This document shows, in pieces, positions 43,103-52,984 of a stretch of DNA of 64,000 nucleotides. This DNA is from Faecalicatena fissicatena. Its GTDB lineage: Bacteria > Bacillota > Clostridia > Lachnospirales > Lachnospiraceae. A model generated the notes under the pieces. The model was not told where the DNA came from. It searched no databases and was given only the letters and a program-made list of their open reading frames with translations. The first letter of the stretch is position 1. Each line of letters begins with the position of its first letter. Location: the NCBI GenBank assembly GCA_001028025.1, contig LDAQ01000080.1, positions 1 through 64,000 on the forward strand, read 5' to 3'. Both the position numbers and the translations under genes were made by a program.

Positions 43103-46100
43103 TTACTGTCTCTTATATTTTCTTTTTACCACGAGTACAATTCCCGCCCCCGCACAGGCAAGTAAAATTCCCCACAGTGCGATCAAGTTACCACTTTCAT
43201 CTCCAGTCTTCACTGTCTTTGCAGTTGTTCCGTTTGCATTCTGATTTCCACCGGAAGGCTTATTCTGATTCGAACCGCCCTGGTTTGGTTTGTCTCCTGG
43301 ATCCTTACCCGGGTCCGTACCTTTCTTAACAAGCCCGTCAATGGCTTTCTGCAGATCTGCAGCAGCCTGTTTCAGTTCTTCATCTGTCTTCGCTTTTTCA
43401 AGTGCTTTCTCCGCAACTTTAATAGCATCCTGCAGTGCATTGTAGCTTTCCTCTGTATAACCGTCCTTCTTAATTGCCTTTGCATTCGCAATCAAATCCG
43501 ATAAGCTGGATTTATTAATTCCCGGCTGATCCGGATCTGGTTTGTCCGGGCCTGGCTGGTCTGGATCCGGTTTATCCGGGTCCGGCTGGTCTGGATCTGG
43601 TTTATCCGGGTCTGGCTCTTCCGTTTGTACATGCTGGTCATAAAGCTCTTTAACTTGTTCTCCTGTCAATACGGTGTTATACACACTGACCTCATCCAAA
43701 ATACCTTTCAGATTCTGTGTCGGTTCTCCTCCTGCATTATTACGCATTGCACCAAACCATGTGGTATATGGAGTCAATGCTTCAGAGATTCCTTCCTGCG
43801 TCTGCTCAGCCACAGCCTCGCCATTCAGGTAAAGTGTAATTGTATCGCCATTCTGTGACAGTGCAAACTGCTGCCATTTACCTGCTTCCACAATCTTCTG
43901 TCCGCTCTCAAGCTTTATTTCAATTTCACCGTCTGCTTCATGGCCAGGATAAGCTCCTCTTCCGTTGTTCATACTGAATTTCAACTGTCCGTCTTCAATA
44001 AACAGTTTCCACTTCCAGCTGTCATAGGAATCGCGCTCTCTTCCCACAATTACCTGTGAACCATCTGTTTTTTCCGCATTGATCCAGCCGTTAATTGTAT
44101 ATTCACCATTTCCCTTCAGAATATCTCCCAGGTCCAGATAAGAGGATGCTCCGTCCAGTGAAAGTCCCTGGCCCTCAATTCCTTCTGTTCTTGCCACAGT
44201 ACCCTGAATCGTCCCTTCTATGCCCCCTTTGCTGTTCTGTGCGGCACTGCCTTCTTCCTCCTCGAATTTGTATTCTCCAAGGTATCCGAATACTGCCGTC
44301 AGAACATTTTCTTCTGTCATTTCATTTCCAATCAGATCCTTCACATGATTGACAGTAATATTGATCTCTTTGAAAGCTTCCAGTGTTTCTTTCAGAGTAA
44401 GAACGACTGTTTTTCCGTCTGAACCCTGCTCAGCCTTTATCACTGCTCCATTCTCTACTGTATAATTCTGGGTGTTTTCTGTTGTTTCTTTTTCTGTGAA
44501 TTCATTAAATGTGATCTGAATCTGATTCTTCGACAGTGCTTTTGCTGCTACGGCTTGAGGCGCAGTCTCATCCGCCATCGTGCTGACTCTGACATTTGCT
44601 CCCTTACCTGCCACAGAATTGTGAACTGCCATGATACTATATTCGTATTCCTGTTCAGCAGTAAGTGCGGAATCCACATACTCATTTGTAAATGTCTTAT
44701 CCAGGTATTCCCCGTTCCGGTATATATGATATTCCTTTACATTGCGTCCGTCCATCTGTACAGCATCCCATGTCAGTGACGCATGGTCTGACGCCGCTTC
44801 TTTTACAGCAGCATTTTTCGGTACCGGAATCTCTACGGTCTGTGCTGCGTGCTCCGGAATATTTTTGGGGTCGTACACTGTCAGCCAGGTATATGTATTC
44901 GGCTCTAATGTCAGCTCAACCTCGATATCTCCATTGCTGTCGATGGTATAATTCTTTCCGTTCATATCACCGATACATACATATGCTTCCTTCTCTGTCG
45001 GCACAGCATTTACTTCAGGGATCTCCGGTACGGCAGGCATATTGGCCAATTCCGCATATACGCCGCTTGCACGGTAATGGGAGCCTTCTACTGGTGCCGG
45101 AGGTGTTGACAGGCCCGTGAGACCGGTATAATACAGAGGAATTTTCACCGTCTGTGTCACGGTCTCCGTAGTCTGGTTGAAGAATGCCGCCAGGCCTTTC
45201 TGTATTCCGTCGCTGTCCACATGTATGATACCGTCTATTGCATCTGTTGTCAGACTTGTATCACTTGTGGCAAGCGGTGGCGCAATGTGGACAACGCTTT
45301 CCCCGAGGATATCCTTATATTTGTTATAGAATTCTCCCCATGTTTCTATTACATTCTGAGAAACTTCACCCTGATACAGCCCATTTCCCCCGCGGTATGA
45401 ACCTGTAATTCCATACATCATATTCATACCAATCATATAATCATAAGCCATGATTTTCTCATCATATGGCCAGAAAGAGGAGTCTGCGCCGCCCTGATAC
45501 GGTGATAGAGGCACCAGAGTCCATCCCATAGCCGGAATTTTCTCAAATGTCCCGTAATATGCCATTTCTCTTCCATAAATCAGCTGTCTCCATGGCGTTA
45601 CATTGAAGCCTGGCTCCAGATAGCCCATAACAGCCATGCTGGCCCCGGTCGTAAAGTTCCAGTCTGGCGAATTGATATATACATTTCTTGCCCTTAAGTC
45701 CTTATAAAAATCATGTACAGCATATTCCCACTGCTTTGTCTGTGAATCTTCCACGCCTTCATGTCCGCTGTGATTTGTGGCAGTACAGATGGCTCCCGGA
45801 TAGATTCCATCGACCTCCAAACAGTCCAGGCCTGTCTGATCAATGAATTCCAGTGTACTCTCCAGAGTGCCGTGCGCATCTGTACCGCACATGCAGCGCA
45901 TGGTTCCCCAGCATCCGCTGAAGCTCTCATTTCCGCCGCGCGCTGCCTGCATAACATACGCGCCAAGCAGCATACCTTTCTCATGGGCATAATCACAGAG
46001 CGCTTTATATTTTGCAACATTGGACGCAGATGTATCTTCAACATTTACCCCTGATCCAAATGAAAGCAGTACCATATTGAATCCTGCATTAGATGCCTGG

Positions 46101-48916
46101 TCTATTCCTTTCTTAACTGTAGCATCGTCGGAACTTATAATGTGGTAAATCAACGGAGCATCCGCCGTCTGTGGGAACAGCACGCGGTACATTTTCTTAA
46201 CTTCCATCATCTGCCACTCATAGTAACTGTTGGAATAGAACATCTGATACAGTTTATAGGAGTCAAATGTCTTATCTTTGGCAAGGCGGTAATGTGGTCC
46301 GATATTTCCCATATCGTATCCCATGCCTGCAGCGATTGTATTGTCGCCCGCCGGTGCAGCATAACGGCTGATGATTTTTCCATTCGCTCCATCTACATCT
46401 TCCCATTGTCTGTAGCGTTCTTTCCCATTATTCCGGTCATGATTCTCATTGCCGGAGTTCATGGTTCCCTCGACATACAGTGCATCTTTCAGAGTAACAG
46501 GCACCGGAAGTATTTCTACTTCCATTTTATCAACTATTACATCTTTACTTCCTTCATTCGTTACACTTATAGATTTGGATATGGATGGAATACCATCGTA
46601 AATTTCATATCTCACCTGTACTTTTACGCCGGCAAAATCCTCATTCGTTCCTTTTGGTGCTTCGTAGTTTACAACCACCGCTTTTCCTGCTGCCGGCCAC
46701 GGGGTATTTTTCATTGATTCCGGAGAGATTCTCTCATCCCACTCCCAGTGGAATGGTTCTTCTGTTTTTTCTTCTATCTCATAATCTACAAACTGGAATG
46801 AAGAAACATCTTTATTCTCACCGCCAATATAGAATAACTGATCACCCTCGGTCGAATTATCCGCGTATTCTTTATTCAGCACAATGCTTGCATCTGCCTG
46901 TAAATCTTCTGTATTCAGCAATTCCAGGCCGGTATAAAGATTCTTATAACTCACTGTCTGGAAGTTCTTACCGATATCAAATACTCTTTCAACGAGTCCG
47001 TTGGAAAGAATCAGTTTTCCTTCTTTTTTCTCCACAGAAGAAGGGATATCAACATCACCGGAAGCCCAGTAATTCAGATCGCTGTTCCCGGAATCACCTG
47101 CCAGATCTGTTGAAACAGAGAAATTCCATTCTTTTTCCTTATTTTTGGTTCCCTGTGTATTTACCGCCGCTCCTGCCGGTATCTGATATGTATAATTCAT
47201 TCCGCTCTTCAGCTTTTCAACAGGGTAAACAACTAATGTCTCTGCACCTTCTACCGATTCATTCCGGTCTTCCACTACGGCTTCCGATGCAACCGGTTTT
47301 TTATCTTTGTCAAGAATCTGCGGCTTTTCGCTGCCCAGTGTAATGCTCATATTGTATTCGATGCTGAGCTTACCTTCTACACTTAACAAACTGCCTTCAG
47401 CCGGGGAAATACTTACTACTTCCGGCGGAACACTGTCTTTGATTCCTTCTGTACTCTTTTTGATCTGCTCAGCTGTCAGAGCTTTATCATAAATGCGGAC
47501 GTCGTCCATTCTTCCTTTGAAAGCATGTCCATTAAACAGGCCTGTGCCGTCTTTATTGTATCCGCAGCCGATCAGCATGGAAAGTGGATTGGTATCTAAA
47601 TCCATTTCCGCAAAGGTTTCCTGTGCAATCAGTTCCCCATTATAATACAGACTATAATTGGTTCCGTCACATGTCAGAGCAAGATGATTCCAGTTATTGA
47701 ACTCATAAGTGCCTGCTCCTGCAGCCATCCATCCTGCATTTACATCATCTCTGATCTCTGCCTCTATGTTCCCGTTGTTTCTCACGCAAAAATAAAATGC
47801 ATCTTTCGGCACAGTTGTCTTATCTCTTCCGAAAATTTTATTCAGAGAATTGGCAGATGAATTATCGATATTCGTCCACGCTTCGAATGTATACTGATTA
47901 TGTATTTCAGGCCTGCCTATGTCTACATATGTAGTAGCGCCGTCAAACTCTATAGATTGATCATAAATGCCGAAATCATCTACACGATAATTTCCATAAA
48001 TGGGATATTCTTTCTGGTCGGCATGATTGACGATTACTTTCTGGCCTTCCAGATCTCCCGTCCCTTCTTTGACTTCGTCCATCGTAAATTCAAAGAGTGC
48101 ATCCGGCAGTTTCGTATCGTCTCCGCCGCCTTCTTCACCCCCGCCGCCATTCTCTATATCGGCCAGTGTCTGAATCTCCTTCTCGGACAACGCCCTGGAA
48201 TAGAGCTTTACATCATCCAGTTCGCCCTGGAATAAATGATTCGGGAATGCCTCTGTTGCATCCTTGTTCCAACAGGAGCCCAATAACAGGTCCAGATCCC
48301 ACTCTTCTGTGGGGCCCTGGCACGCCTCCTCTTTTACTATACCTCCGTTTAGATACAGTCTCTGGGTCGCGCCGTCATTTGTGACCGCTATATGCTGCCA
48401 CTCATCCATAGCCACGGTTCCGGGTTCGGCAGCACACCACTCCGGACACTGTGCCTCCAGTGCACCGTTCTGACGGATATAGAGAGAAAGTTCTTTTTCC
48501 CCGGGGACCGTTGTTCTTCCTCTTCCGAAGATTCTCATCATATCGCCATGCTGTGAATCGGCTTTGATCCAGGCTGCCATGGTAACTGCATTCTCAGTAA
48601 CCTGATAATCTTTCCCGAGATTTACATAATTAGTTCTTCCGTCCATATGCAGCGCTTTGCCATGGCCGTCTTTTCCCTCTGTTAAAGCAGGTGTATCTCC
48701 CAAAACAGCATAGGCCTTATTGTCTGCTTTGTTCAGTATAGAATTTCCCTCCAGTGAATCCATATCAAAATCAATCAGCAATCCATCATTCACCAGCGCT
48801 GTCGGTACTGTCGCTTCCTCTGGACTCAGAGGGGCAGCCGCAACATTGAACGACGATAGCAGCATCGCGGCCGAGAGCAGCGCGGGCAGTGTTCGTTTTA
48901 TTTTTTTTGATTTCAC
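43103..48916 (-). CDS. Giant wall-anchored LamG multidomain protein, probable glycoside hydrolase
   Basis: A 1937-residue secreted protein. Order: signal peptide (1-28); two LamG domains (about 45-250, 275-495); Ig-like domain (about 500-605); a large central region (about 610-1330) with beta-sandwich then TIM-barrel character; fibronectin III-like (about 1345-1440) and Ig-like domains; third LamG (about 1545-1755); a PDPDKP/PDPDQP linker; one FIVAR (about 1800-1860); and a VKTGD sorting signal, helix and KRKYKRQ tail. The central CLEVDGIYP (about residue 1035) resembles nucleophile strands of clan GH-D-like alpha-glycosidases. I cannot assign a GH family. The GTG start follows AAGGAG. Confidence 0.82.
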   Translation of the reverse strand: MKSKKIKRTLPALLSAAMLLSSFNVAAAPLSPEEATVPTALVNDGLLIDFDMDSLEGNSILNKADNKAYAVLGDTPALTEGKDGHGKALHMDGRTNYVNLGKDYQVTENAVTMAAWIKADSQHGDMMRIFGRGRTTVPGEKELSLYIRQNGALEAQCPEWCAAEPGTVAMDEWQHIAVTNDGATQRLYLNGGIVKEEACQGPTEEWDLDLLLGSCWNKDATEAFPNHLFQGELDDVKLYSRALSEKEIQTLADIENGGGGEEGGGDDTKLPDALFEFTMDEVKEGTGDLEGQKVIVNHADQKEYPIYGNYRVDDFGIYDQSIEFDGATTYVDIGRPEIHNQYTFEAWTNIDNSSANSLNKIFGRDKTTVPKDAFYFCVRNNGNIEAEIRDDVNAGWMAAGAGTYEFNNWNHLALTCDGTNYSLYYNGELIAQETFAEMDLDTNPLSMLIGCGYNKDGTGLFNGHAFKGRMDDVRIYDKALTAEQIKKSTEGIKDSVPPEVVSISPAEGSLLSVEGKLSIEYNMSITLGSEKPQILDKDKKPVASEAVVEDRNESVEGAETLVVYPVEKLKSGMNYTYQIPAGAAVNTQGTKNKEKEWNFSVSTDLAGDSGNSDLNYWASGDVDIPSSVEKKEGKLILSNGLVERVFDIGKNFQTVSYKNLYTGLELLNTEDLQADASIVLNKEYADNSTEGDQLFYIGGENKDVSSFQFVDYEIEEKTEEPFHWEWDERISPESMKNTPWPAAGKAVVVNYEAPKGTNEDFAGVKVQVRYEIYDGIPSISKSISVTNEGSKDVIVDKMEVEILPVPVTLKDALYVEGTMNSGNENHDRNNGKERYRQWEDVDGANGKIISRYAAPAGDNTIAAGMGYDMGNIGPHYRLAKDKTFDSYKLYQMFYSNSYYEWQMMEVKKMYRVLFPQTADAPLIYHIISSDDATVKKGIDQASNAGFNMVLLSFGSGVNVEDTSASNVAKYKALCDYAHEKGMLLGAYVMQAARGGNESFSGCWGTMRCMCGTDAHGTLESTLEFIDQTGLDCLEVDGIYPGAICTATNHSGHEGVEDSQTKQWEYAVHDFYKDLRARNVYINSPDWNFTTGASMAVMGYLEPGFNVTPWRQLIYGREMAYYGTFEKIPAMGWTLVPLSPYQGGADSSFWPYDEKIMAYDYMIGMNMMYGITGSYRGGNGLYQGEVSQNVIETWGEFYNKYKDILGESVVHIAPPLATSDTSLTTDAIDGIIHVDSDGIQKGLAAFFNQTTETVTQTVKIPLYYTGLTGLSTPPAPVEGSHYRASGVYAELANMPAVPEIPEVNAVPTEKEAYVCIGDMNGKNYTIDSNGDIEVELTLEPNTYTWLTVYDPKNIPEHAAQTVEIPVPKNAAVKEAASDHASLTWDAVQMDGRNVKEYHIYRNGEYLDKTFTNEYVDSALTAEQEYEYSIMAVHNSVAGKGANVRVSTMADETAPQAVAAKALSKNQIQITFNEFTEKETTENTQNYTVENGAVIKAEQGSDGKTVVLTLKETLEAFKEINITVNHVKDLIGNEMTEENVLTAVFGYLGEYKFEEEEGSAAQNSKGGIEGTIQGTVARTEGIEGQGLSLDGASSYLDLGDILKGNGEYTINGWINAEKTDGSQVIVGRERDSYDSWKWKLFIEDGQLKFSMNNGRGAYPGHEADGEIEIKLESGQKIVEAGKWQQFALSQNGDTITLYLNGEAVAEQTQEGISEALTPYTTWFGAMRNNAGGEPTQNLKGILDEVSVYNTVLTGEQVKELYDQHVQTEEPDPDKPDPDQPDPDKPDPDQPGPDKPDPDQPGINKSSLSDLIANAKAIKKDGYTEESYNALQDAIKVAEKALEKAKTDEELKQAAADLQKAIDGLVKKGTDPGKDPGDKPNQGGSNQNKPSGGNQNANGTTAKTVKTGDESGNLIALWGILLACAGAGIVLVVKRKYKRQ
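43521..43622 (-). repeat. Proline-aspartate tandem repeat (PDPDKP/PDPDQP)
   Basis: Alternating codon blocks for PDPDKP and PDPDQP/PGPDKP give a rigid acidic stalk of about 35 residues that spaces the catalytic part from the wall-proximal FIVAR module. Confidence 0.85.
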
Positions 48917-48986
48917 CTTAATCTCCTTTTCCTTCCTATTCCTTATAAATATAATTGGCGCATTTGTATATCAGCAGCATTTTTTC

Positions 48987-51113
48987 CTAACTTCTTTCCA
49001 GACGCACCGCACAGGCTTCCCACGAAGCCTGAGGCCAGATCTTGACTTCCCCCTTTCCCAGTTCTATTTCGCATTTCTTACCGGAGAAATCCCTTAATTT
49101 CCAATTTCCTTCCGGCAGCACTCCCCCGATACTTACCGGCGGATTCGAAAAAGCATGATAAACCAATAATACTTCTCCCTCGATTTCCCGGAACAGAATC
49201 TGTGCACCTTCCAAATGGTGCTGGTTGTTCCTGCCGGTCCGTAAGAGTCTGCTTCTTCCGTTCTTGATGATTTCCCGGACGTTCTCATAGAAGCGCATGG
49301 CATCTTTCACTTCCTGCCATTGTTCCTCGCTCAAATCCTGCACTGCGCCGGACAGGCAGAACCTTCCCAGCATTCCGGACATCAGGCGGTACTGGATCTC
49401 CTGCATCTCAAGCTCCGGGGATATTACCGCCCAGATCTGGCACTGTCTCGGCAGTATCAGCTGATGCAGGCTGGCCGCTATATAGGGAATCTCCCGGCAT
49501 TCATGTGCATCGGAGAAAGAACTCATCGCTGTAAGTTTTACTAAGGAGGGTTCCAGCCGATGCCCTCCCGATGCACAATTTTCAATAACCAGTTCCGGAT
49601 ATTCCCTGCGGAGCATTCCAAAGAATTCATGGACCGCCTGCATTTGCTGGCGCAGCCCTTCTCCCTGGCTTTCCGCCCCGTCACATCCATATCCGATAGA
49701 GCCATTGTAATCCACCTTCAAGTAAAGGATTTCATTCTCCTTTAGAAAATCCAGCACCTTTTCTTTCAGGTACTTCGTAACTTCTGCCTGCCTGAAATCC
49801 CAGAAACGCCTGATATTTCCTGTCTGTATCACCTCCTTATTCCGATATAAATGCATAGAATCATATGTGCCGCTGTGCACATTTGCCCCCTGTGTTGTCA
49901 CTTCAAACTCCATCCATATCCCGGCTCGAAGTCCTGCCTCTTTCAGGTGCCGGGTCAGATACCTCAGGCCATGTGGAAATTGATCCGGATCACATTCCCA
50001 CCCGCCATTTCCTCCCTGAGGATCCCCGTCTTCTATCTCTTTTTTACTCCAACCAGCATCAATCACCAGATACTCTACCGGTGTTTCCCGTAATCTGTCC
50101 GCCAGAGCCGACATTTCTTTTTCCGTGGGCTTTCCCCAGGTTGTACACCATTCATTAAAAAGAATCGGCAGCTTCTTTTCGCACTCCGGCTGCTGATCAG
50201 CATATTTGTGGAACATATCTGTGATGTTCTGGCACACATCCCACAGCCCCTGGGCGCTCACACTGACATAGGCCTTGGGAGCCAGAAAGCTTCCGCCTGC
50301 CGGGATCTCTTTCCACCAGCCGCCGAATTCACAGTCCGCTAATCCTCCTGACAGGGAATAACAGTCCCCGTCCTTTGAAAATTCCATTTGCCATGAGGAT
50401 GCGGCTTCCACCTGGACTGCCCAGAACACGCCCGCCTCCCGGTCTTCCACACATCCGAAGGGAAACCAGCGCTTTACAGTGTGAGAGCCCAGACAGCCGT
50501 AGCGCTCGCTTTCCGGGAAGGCCCGAAACCAGGTGCCTTCCAGATTCAGCTCCTCCACCGTATCTTCCTGGTGCTTTCCCTCCAGGCTCCAGCCACCCCT
50601 GAATCGGTGCAGCTTCAGTTTATACGGCGCATCATCCGCCTGAAAGGGGCTCAGATTGTCCAGCGAAAAACTGGTCATCATATCCAGCGTGACGGTTCTC
50701 TCTGCGAGATTCTGAAACTCATTTTCTATTTCAATTCCGCTTTCCCCCTCTGTATAGCTCACTGTATGTCTGACGCAATACCCTTCTTCTGCCTCCAGTG
50801 AGGTAATAATGCGGGTCACATTTCCTTCTTTTCTGTTTTCCTGACTTTTATATCTAAGTTTTTGGGTGCTTTCTCCGTATTTCAGTGTACTGCCTGCACC
50901 GTTTCCCTGTGCATGATGACGCAGGGAAAGATGACAGAGTGCCCCCACATCCCACGCGCTGCAGATATTATCCCGCAGCTTCATCACCGCTCTTCTTTTT
51001 TCAAAACAGGATTCCCTACCTCCGGGCAGCAGTACCATAGATATATGGTTTGTTACATCATCACGGATATAACGCAAAGTAATATCTCCTAAAATATAAT
51101 CCCACTGTGTCAT
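48987..51113 (-). CDS. Alpha-galactosidase, GH36
   Basis: A 708-residue retaining glycosidase. The N-terminal beta-supersandwich spans about residues 1-290. The TIM barrel has YLVIDAGWSKKE, the nucleophile aspartate in YLKVDYNGSIGYGCDG, and the acid/base aspartate in AMSSFSDAHECREI, preceded by IENCASGGHRLEP. There is no signal peptide, so it acts on imported alpha-galactosides in the cytoplasm. I start at 51113 (GAGGG seven bases upstream); the frame from 51176 runs through the repeat-bearing gap. It follows the two permease genes and fits a glycan-uptake operon. Confidence 0.92.
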   Translation of the reverse strand: MTQWDYILGDITLRYIRDDVTNHISMVLLPGGRESCFEKRRAVMKLRDNICSAWDVGALCHLSLRHHAQGNGAGSTLKYGESTQKLRYKSQENRKEGNVTRIITSLEAEEGYCVRHTVSYTEGESGIEIENEFQNLAERTVTLDMMTSFSLDNLSPFQADDAPYKLKLHRFRGGWSLEGKHQEDTVEELNLEGTWFRAFPESERYGCLGSHTVKRWFPFGCVEDREAGVFWAVQVEAASSWQMEFSKDGDCYSLSGGLADCEFGGWWKEIPAGGSFLAPKAYVSVSAQGLWDVCQNITDMFHKYADQQPECEKKLPILFNEWCTTWGKPTEKEMSALADRLRETPVEYLVIDAGWSKKEIEDGDPQGGNGGWECDPDQFPHGLRYLTRHLKEAGLRAGIWMEFEVTTQGANVHSGTYDSMHLYRNKEVIQTGNIRRFWDFRQAEVTKYLKEKVLDFLKENEILYLKVDYNGSIGYGCDGAESQGEGLRQQMQAVHEFFGMLRREYPELVIENCASGGHRLEPSLVKLTAMSSFSDAHECREIPYIAASLHQLILPRQCQIWAVISPELEMQEIQYRLMSGMLGRFCLSGAVQDLSEEQWQEVKDAMRFYENVREIIKNGRSRLLRTGRNNQHHLEGAQILFREIEGEVLLVYHAFSNPPVSIGGVLPEGNWKLRDFSGKKCEIELGKGEVKIWPQASWEACAVRLERS

Positions 51114-51154
51114 GCAATTTCCCTCGCTTTTTTCAAATATGAAACCTGCGCAAT

Positions 51155-51203
51155 TCATACCTCGTATAAGCCACACTAAATGCCTTGCTGGTTCGATGTA
51201 CTA
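51155..51203 (-). repeat. Degenerate TAGTACATCG element (copy 3) at the permease stop codon
   Basis: On the minus strand TAGTACATCG starts with the permease stop codon and is followed after about 30 bases by ACGAGGTATGAA, a decayed version of the ACGATGTACTA end. Confidence 0.5.
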
Positions 51204-52031
51204 GCCCTTTACTGCGCCGGCTGTTCCGCTGACAATGTACTTCTGTCCGCAGATATAAATAATCAGAATCGGAGCAATCGTTAAAATAATATCTGCAAAA
51301 ACCATGTTCCAGTCGTTGAAATGTTCGCCGAAGAAATTATAAATTGAGTTTGTCATTCCCAGTTTTTTGTTGTCACTGAGCAGGTACAACGGTGTAACAA
51401 AGTCATTCCATGCCCCCAGGAAGTTCAGAACGATTCCCGTTATAGTGGCCGGTTTCAGCAGCGGAAAGATAACCTTGAAAAACAACTGGAACGGCGTACA
51501 TCCATCAATAACGGCGGCTTCATCCAGTTCCCTGGGGATATTATCAAAGAATCCATAATACAGAAACACCAGAAATGGAATTCCCAGCGTAGCAAACTCC
51601 AGAATAATCCCAAGATATGTATTCTGCAAATGCAGAAATTTCAATGTAAACAGTGTGGTTACATAATTCACAGGTGCAATCAGACCCATAAAAAAGTACA
51701 GATATACCGTATTATGCGCCTTTGACCGCCTTCGGCTCAAAGCATATGCCGCCATAGAGGAAACCATGACAGCAATCACAGTAGAAACTCCGGCCATCAG
51801 CATGCTGTTGCCAAACGCCCTCACAAGCGAACCGGCTTTGATTACCTCCAAGTAATTGCCCCACTGAAAAACACTCGGGAGACTGAAACTCAGCATCCTG
51901 GACTCCTCCACCGTTTTCAGGGAATTTACCACAATGAAATAGATCGGCACAAGTATAATCAAGCTGCTGACCGCAATAAACAGAAACTTCAGTAATTTTC
52001 TCAGATTTTTATACGTTTTGTTCTTATTCAT
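51201..52031 (-). CDS. Carbohydrate ABC transporter permease, MalG type
   Basis: A 276-residue inner permease of the CUT1 family with six helices. The cytoplasmic EAA loop is DEAAVIDGCTPFQLFFKVIFPLLKPA (about residues 175-200), which contacts the ATPase. It overlaps the upstream permease gene by eight bases, so the two are translationally coupled. No ATPase gene is in the locus; a shared MsmX-type ATPase elsewhere is expected. Its stop lies in a palindromic repeat. Confidence 0.93.
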   Translation of the reverse strand: MNKNKTYKNLRKLLKFLFIAVSSLIILVPIYFIVVNSLKTVEESRMLSFSLPSVFQWGNYLEVIKAGSLVRAFGNSMLMAGVSTVIAVMVSSMAAYALSRRRSKAHNTVYLYFFMGLIAPVNYVTTLFTLKFLHLQNTYLGIILEFATLGIPFLVFLYYGFFDNIPRELDEAAVIDGCTPFQLFFKVIFPLLKPATITGIVLNFLGAWNDFVTPLYLLSDNKKLGMTNSIYNFFGEHFNDWNMVFADIILTIAPILIIYICGQKYIVSGTAGAVKG

Positions 52032-52899
52032 TTTTCCCCTTTCCGCTCAGTGCTCTCTGCAGCCCTACAGCGATTATGACTGTCATCAGGAATATGACAA
52101 CATTCAATGCATTTGCCATGCCATAACGGCCCATACCGAATTCTTTGAATACCTGTGTATTAATGACTTCCGTAAGGCCGCCAGGTCCCCCGCCTGTCAG
52201 GGAATAGATAATGTCAAATACTCTCAGACCGTGGATCGTATTTAATACGGTCACTGTCATCAGTGACGGCCGAAGAAACGGCAGTGTTATCTTCGTAAAC
52301 TTCTTCCATGCGCCGGCGCCGTCAATGGATGCCGCCTCGTAATATTCTTCAGGTATCATCTGCAGGCCTGCCAGGAGAATCATCATATTCCAGCCGACCA
52401 TCCTCCAGACCTCTACCATCATCGTGGAACCCATTGCGGTAGCGCTCTCCGTCAGCCATGAATGTGTCAGCCCCGACATTCCGAGAGATTCCAGAATGAT
52501 ATTCAGCGGCCCATTCGGTTTCAGCACCGATACGAATGTAATACCGATGATCAGCGGTGCCAGTGCATAGGGCAGGAAGAAAATCGTCCGGAAGATGTTT
52601 TGGCTCTTCAGCCCCTTATTCAGAAGGAGCGCCAGTCCCAATCCCAGAAGTGTTTTCAAAATAACAGTAACGACAGTAAACTCAAATGTGTGACCGATAC
52701 TCGCCAGATAATTTCCGCCCCTTGATGTGAAGATATCCACAAAATTCTGCAGACCGATAAACTTTATGTCCGGACGCGCTACATTCCAGTCAGTCATTGA
52801 GATTACCATTCCTGCAATCGTCGGTATGATATACAACACCGTATACAAAATAAATGCAGGCAGTATAAACCTCATCCCATATAATTTTTTCTTATACAT
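52024..52899 (-). CDS. Carbohydrate ABC transporter permease, MalF type
   Basis: A 291-residue permease of the CUT1 family with six helices. The EAA loop reads YYEAASIDGAGAWKKFTKITLPFLRPS (about residues 185-212), followed by LTGGGPGGLTEVINTQVFKEF, a standard sugar-permease block. It pairs with the MalG-type protein to form the channel for the oligosaccharide bound by the lipoprotein encoded upstream. GAGGCGAG precedes the ATG. Confidence 0.93.
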   Translation of the reverse strand: MYKKKLYGMRFILPAFILYTVLYIIPTIAGMVISMTDWNVARPDIKFIGLQNFVDIFTSRGGNYLASIGHTFEFTVVTVILKTLLGLGLALLLNKGLKSQNIFRTIFFLPYALAPLIIGITFVSVLKPNGPLNIILESLGMSGLTHSWLTESATAMGSTMMVEVWRMVGWNMMILLAGLQMIPEEYYEAASIDGAGAWKKFTKITLPFLRPSLMTVTVLNTIHGLRVFDIIYSLTGGGPGGLTEVINTQVFKEFGMGRYGMANALNVVIFLMTVIIAVGLQRALSGKGKNE

Positions 52900-52934
52900 A
52901 TCTCGCCTCTAACTTTTTACTTATTTTTTGCATC

Positions 52935-52968
52935 AAAAAGGAGAATGGCCGACAAAAGCCATTCTCCC
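52935..52968 (-). terminator. Intra-operon terminator between the solute-binding protein and permease genes
   Basis: On the minus strand GGAGAATGG pairs with CCATTCTCC around CTTTTGTCGG, followed by TTTTTG. Partial termination here would give more binding protein than permease, as in many sugar ABC operons. Confidence 0.8.
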
Positions 52969-52984
52969 AGCCATAATTTTTTCC

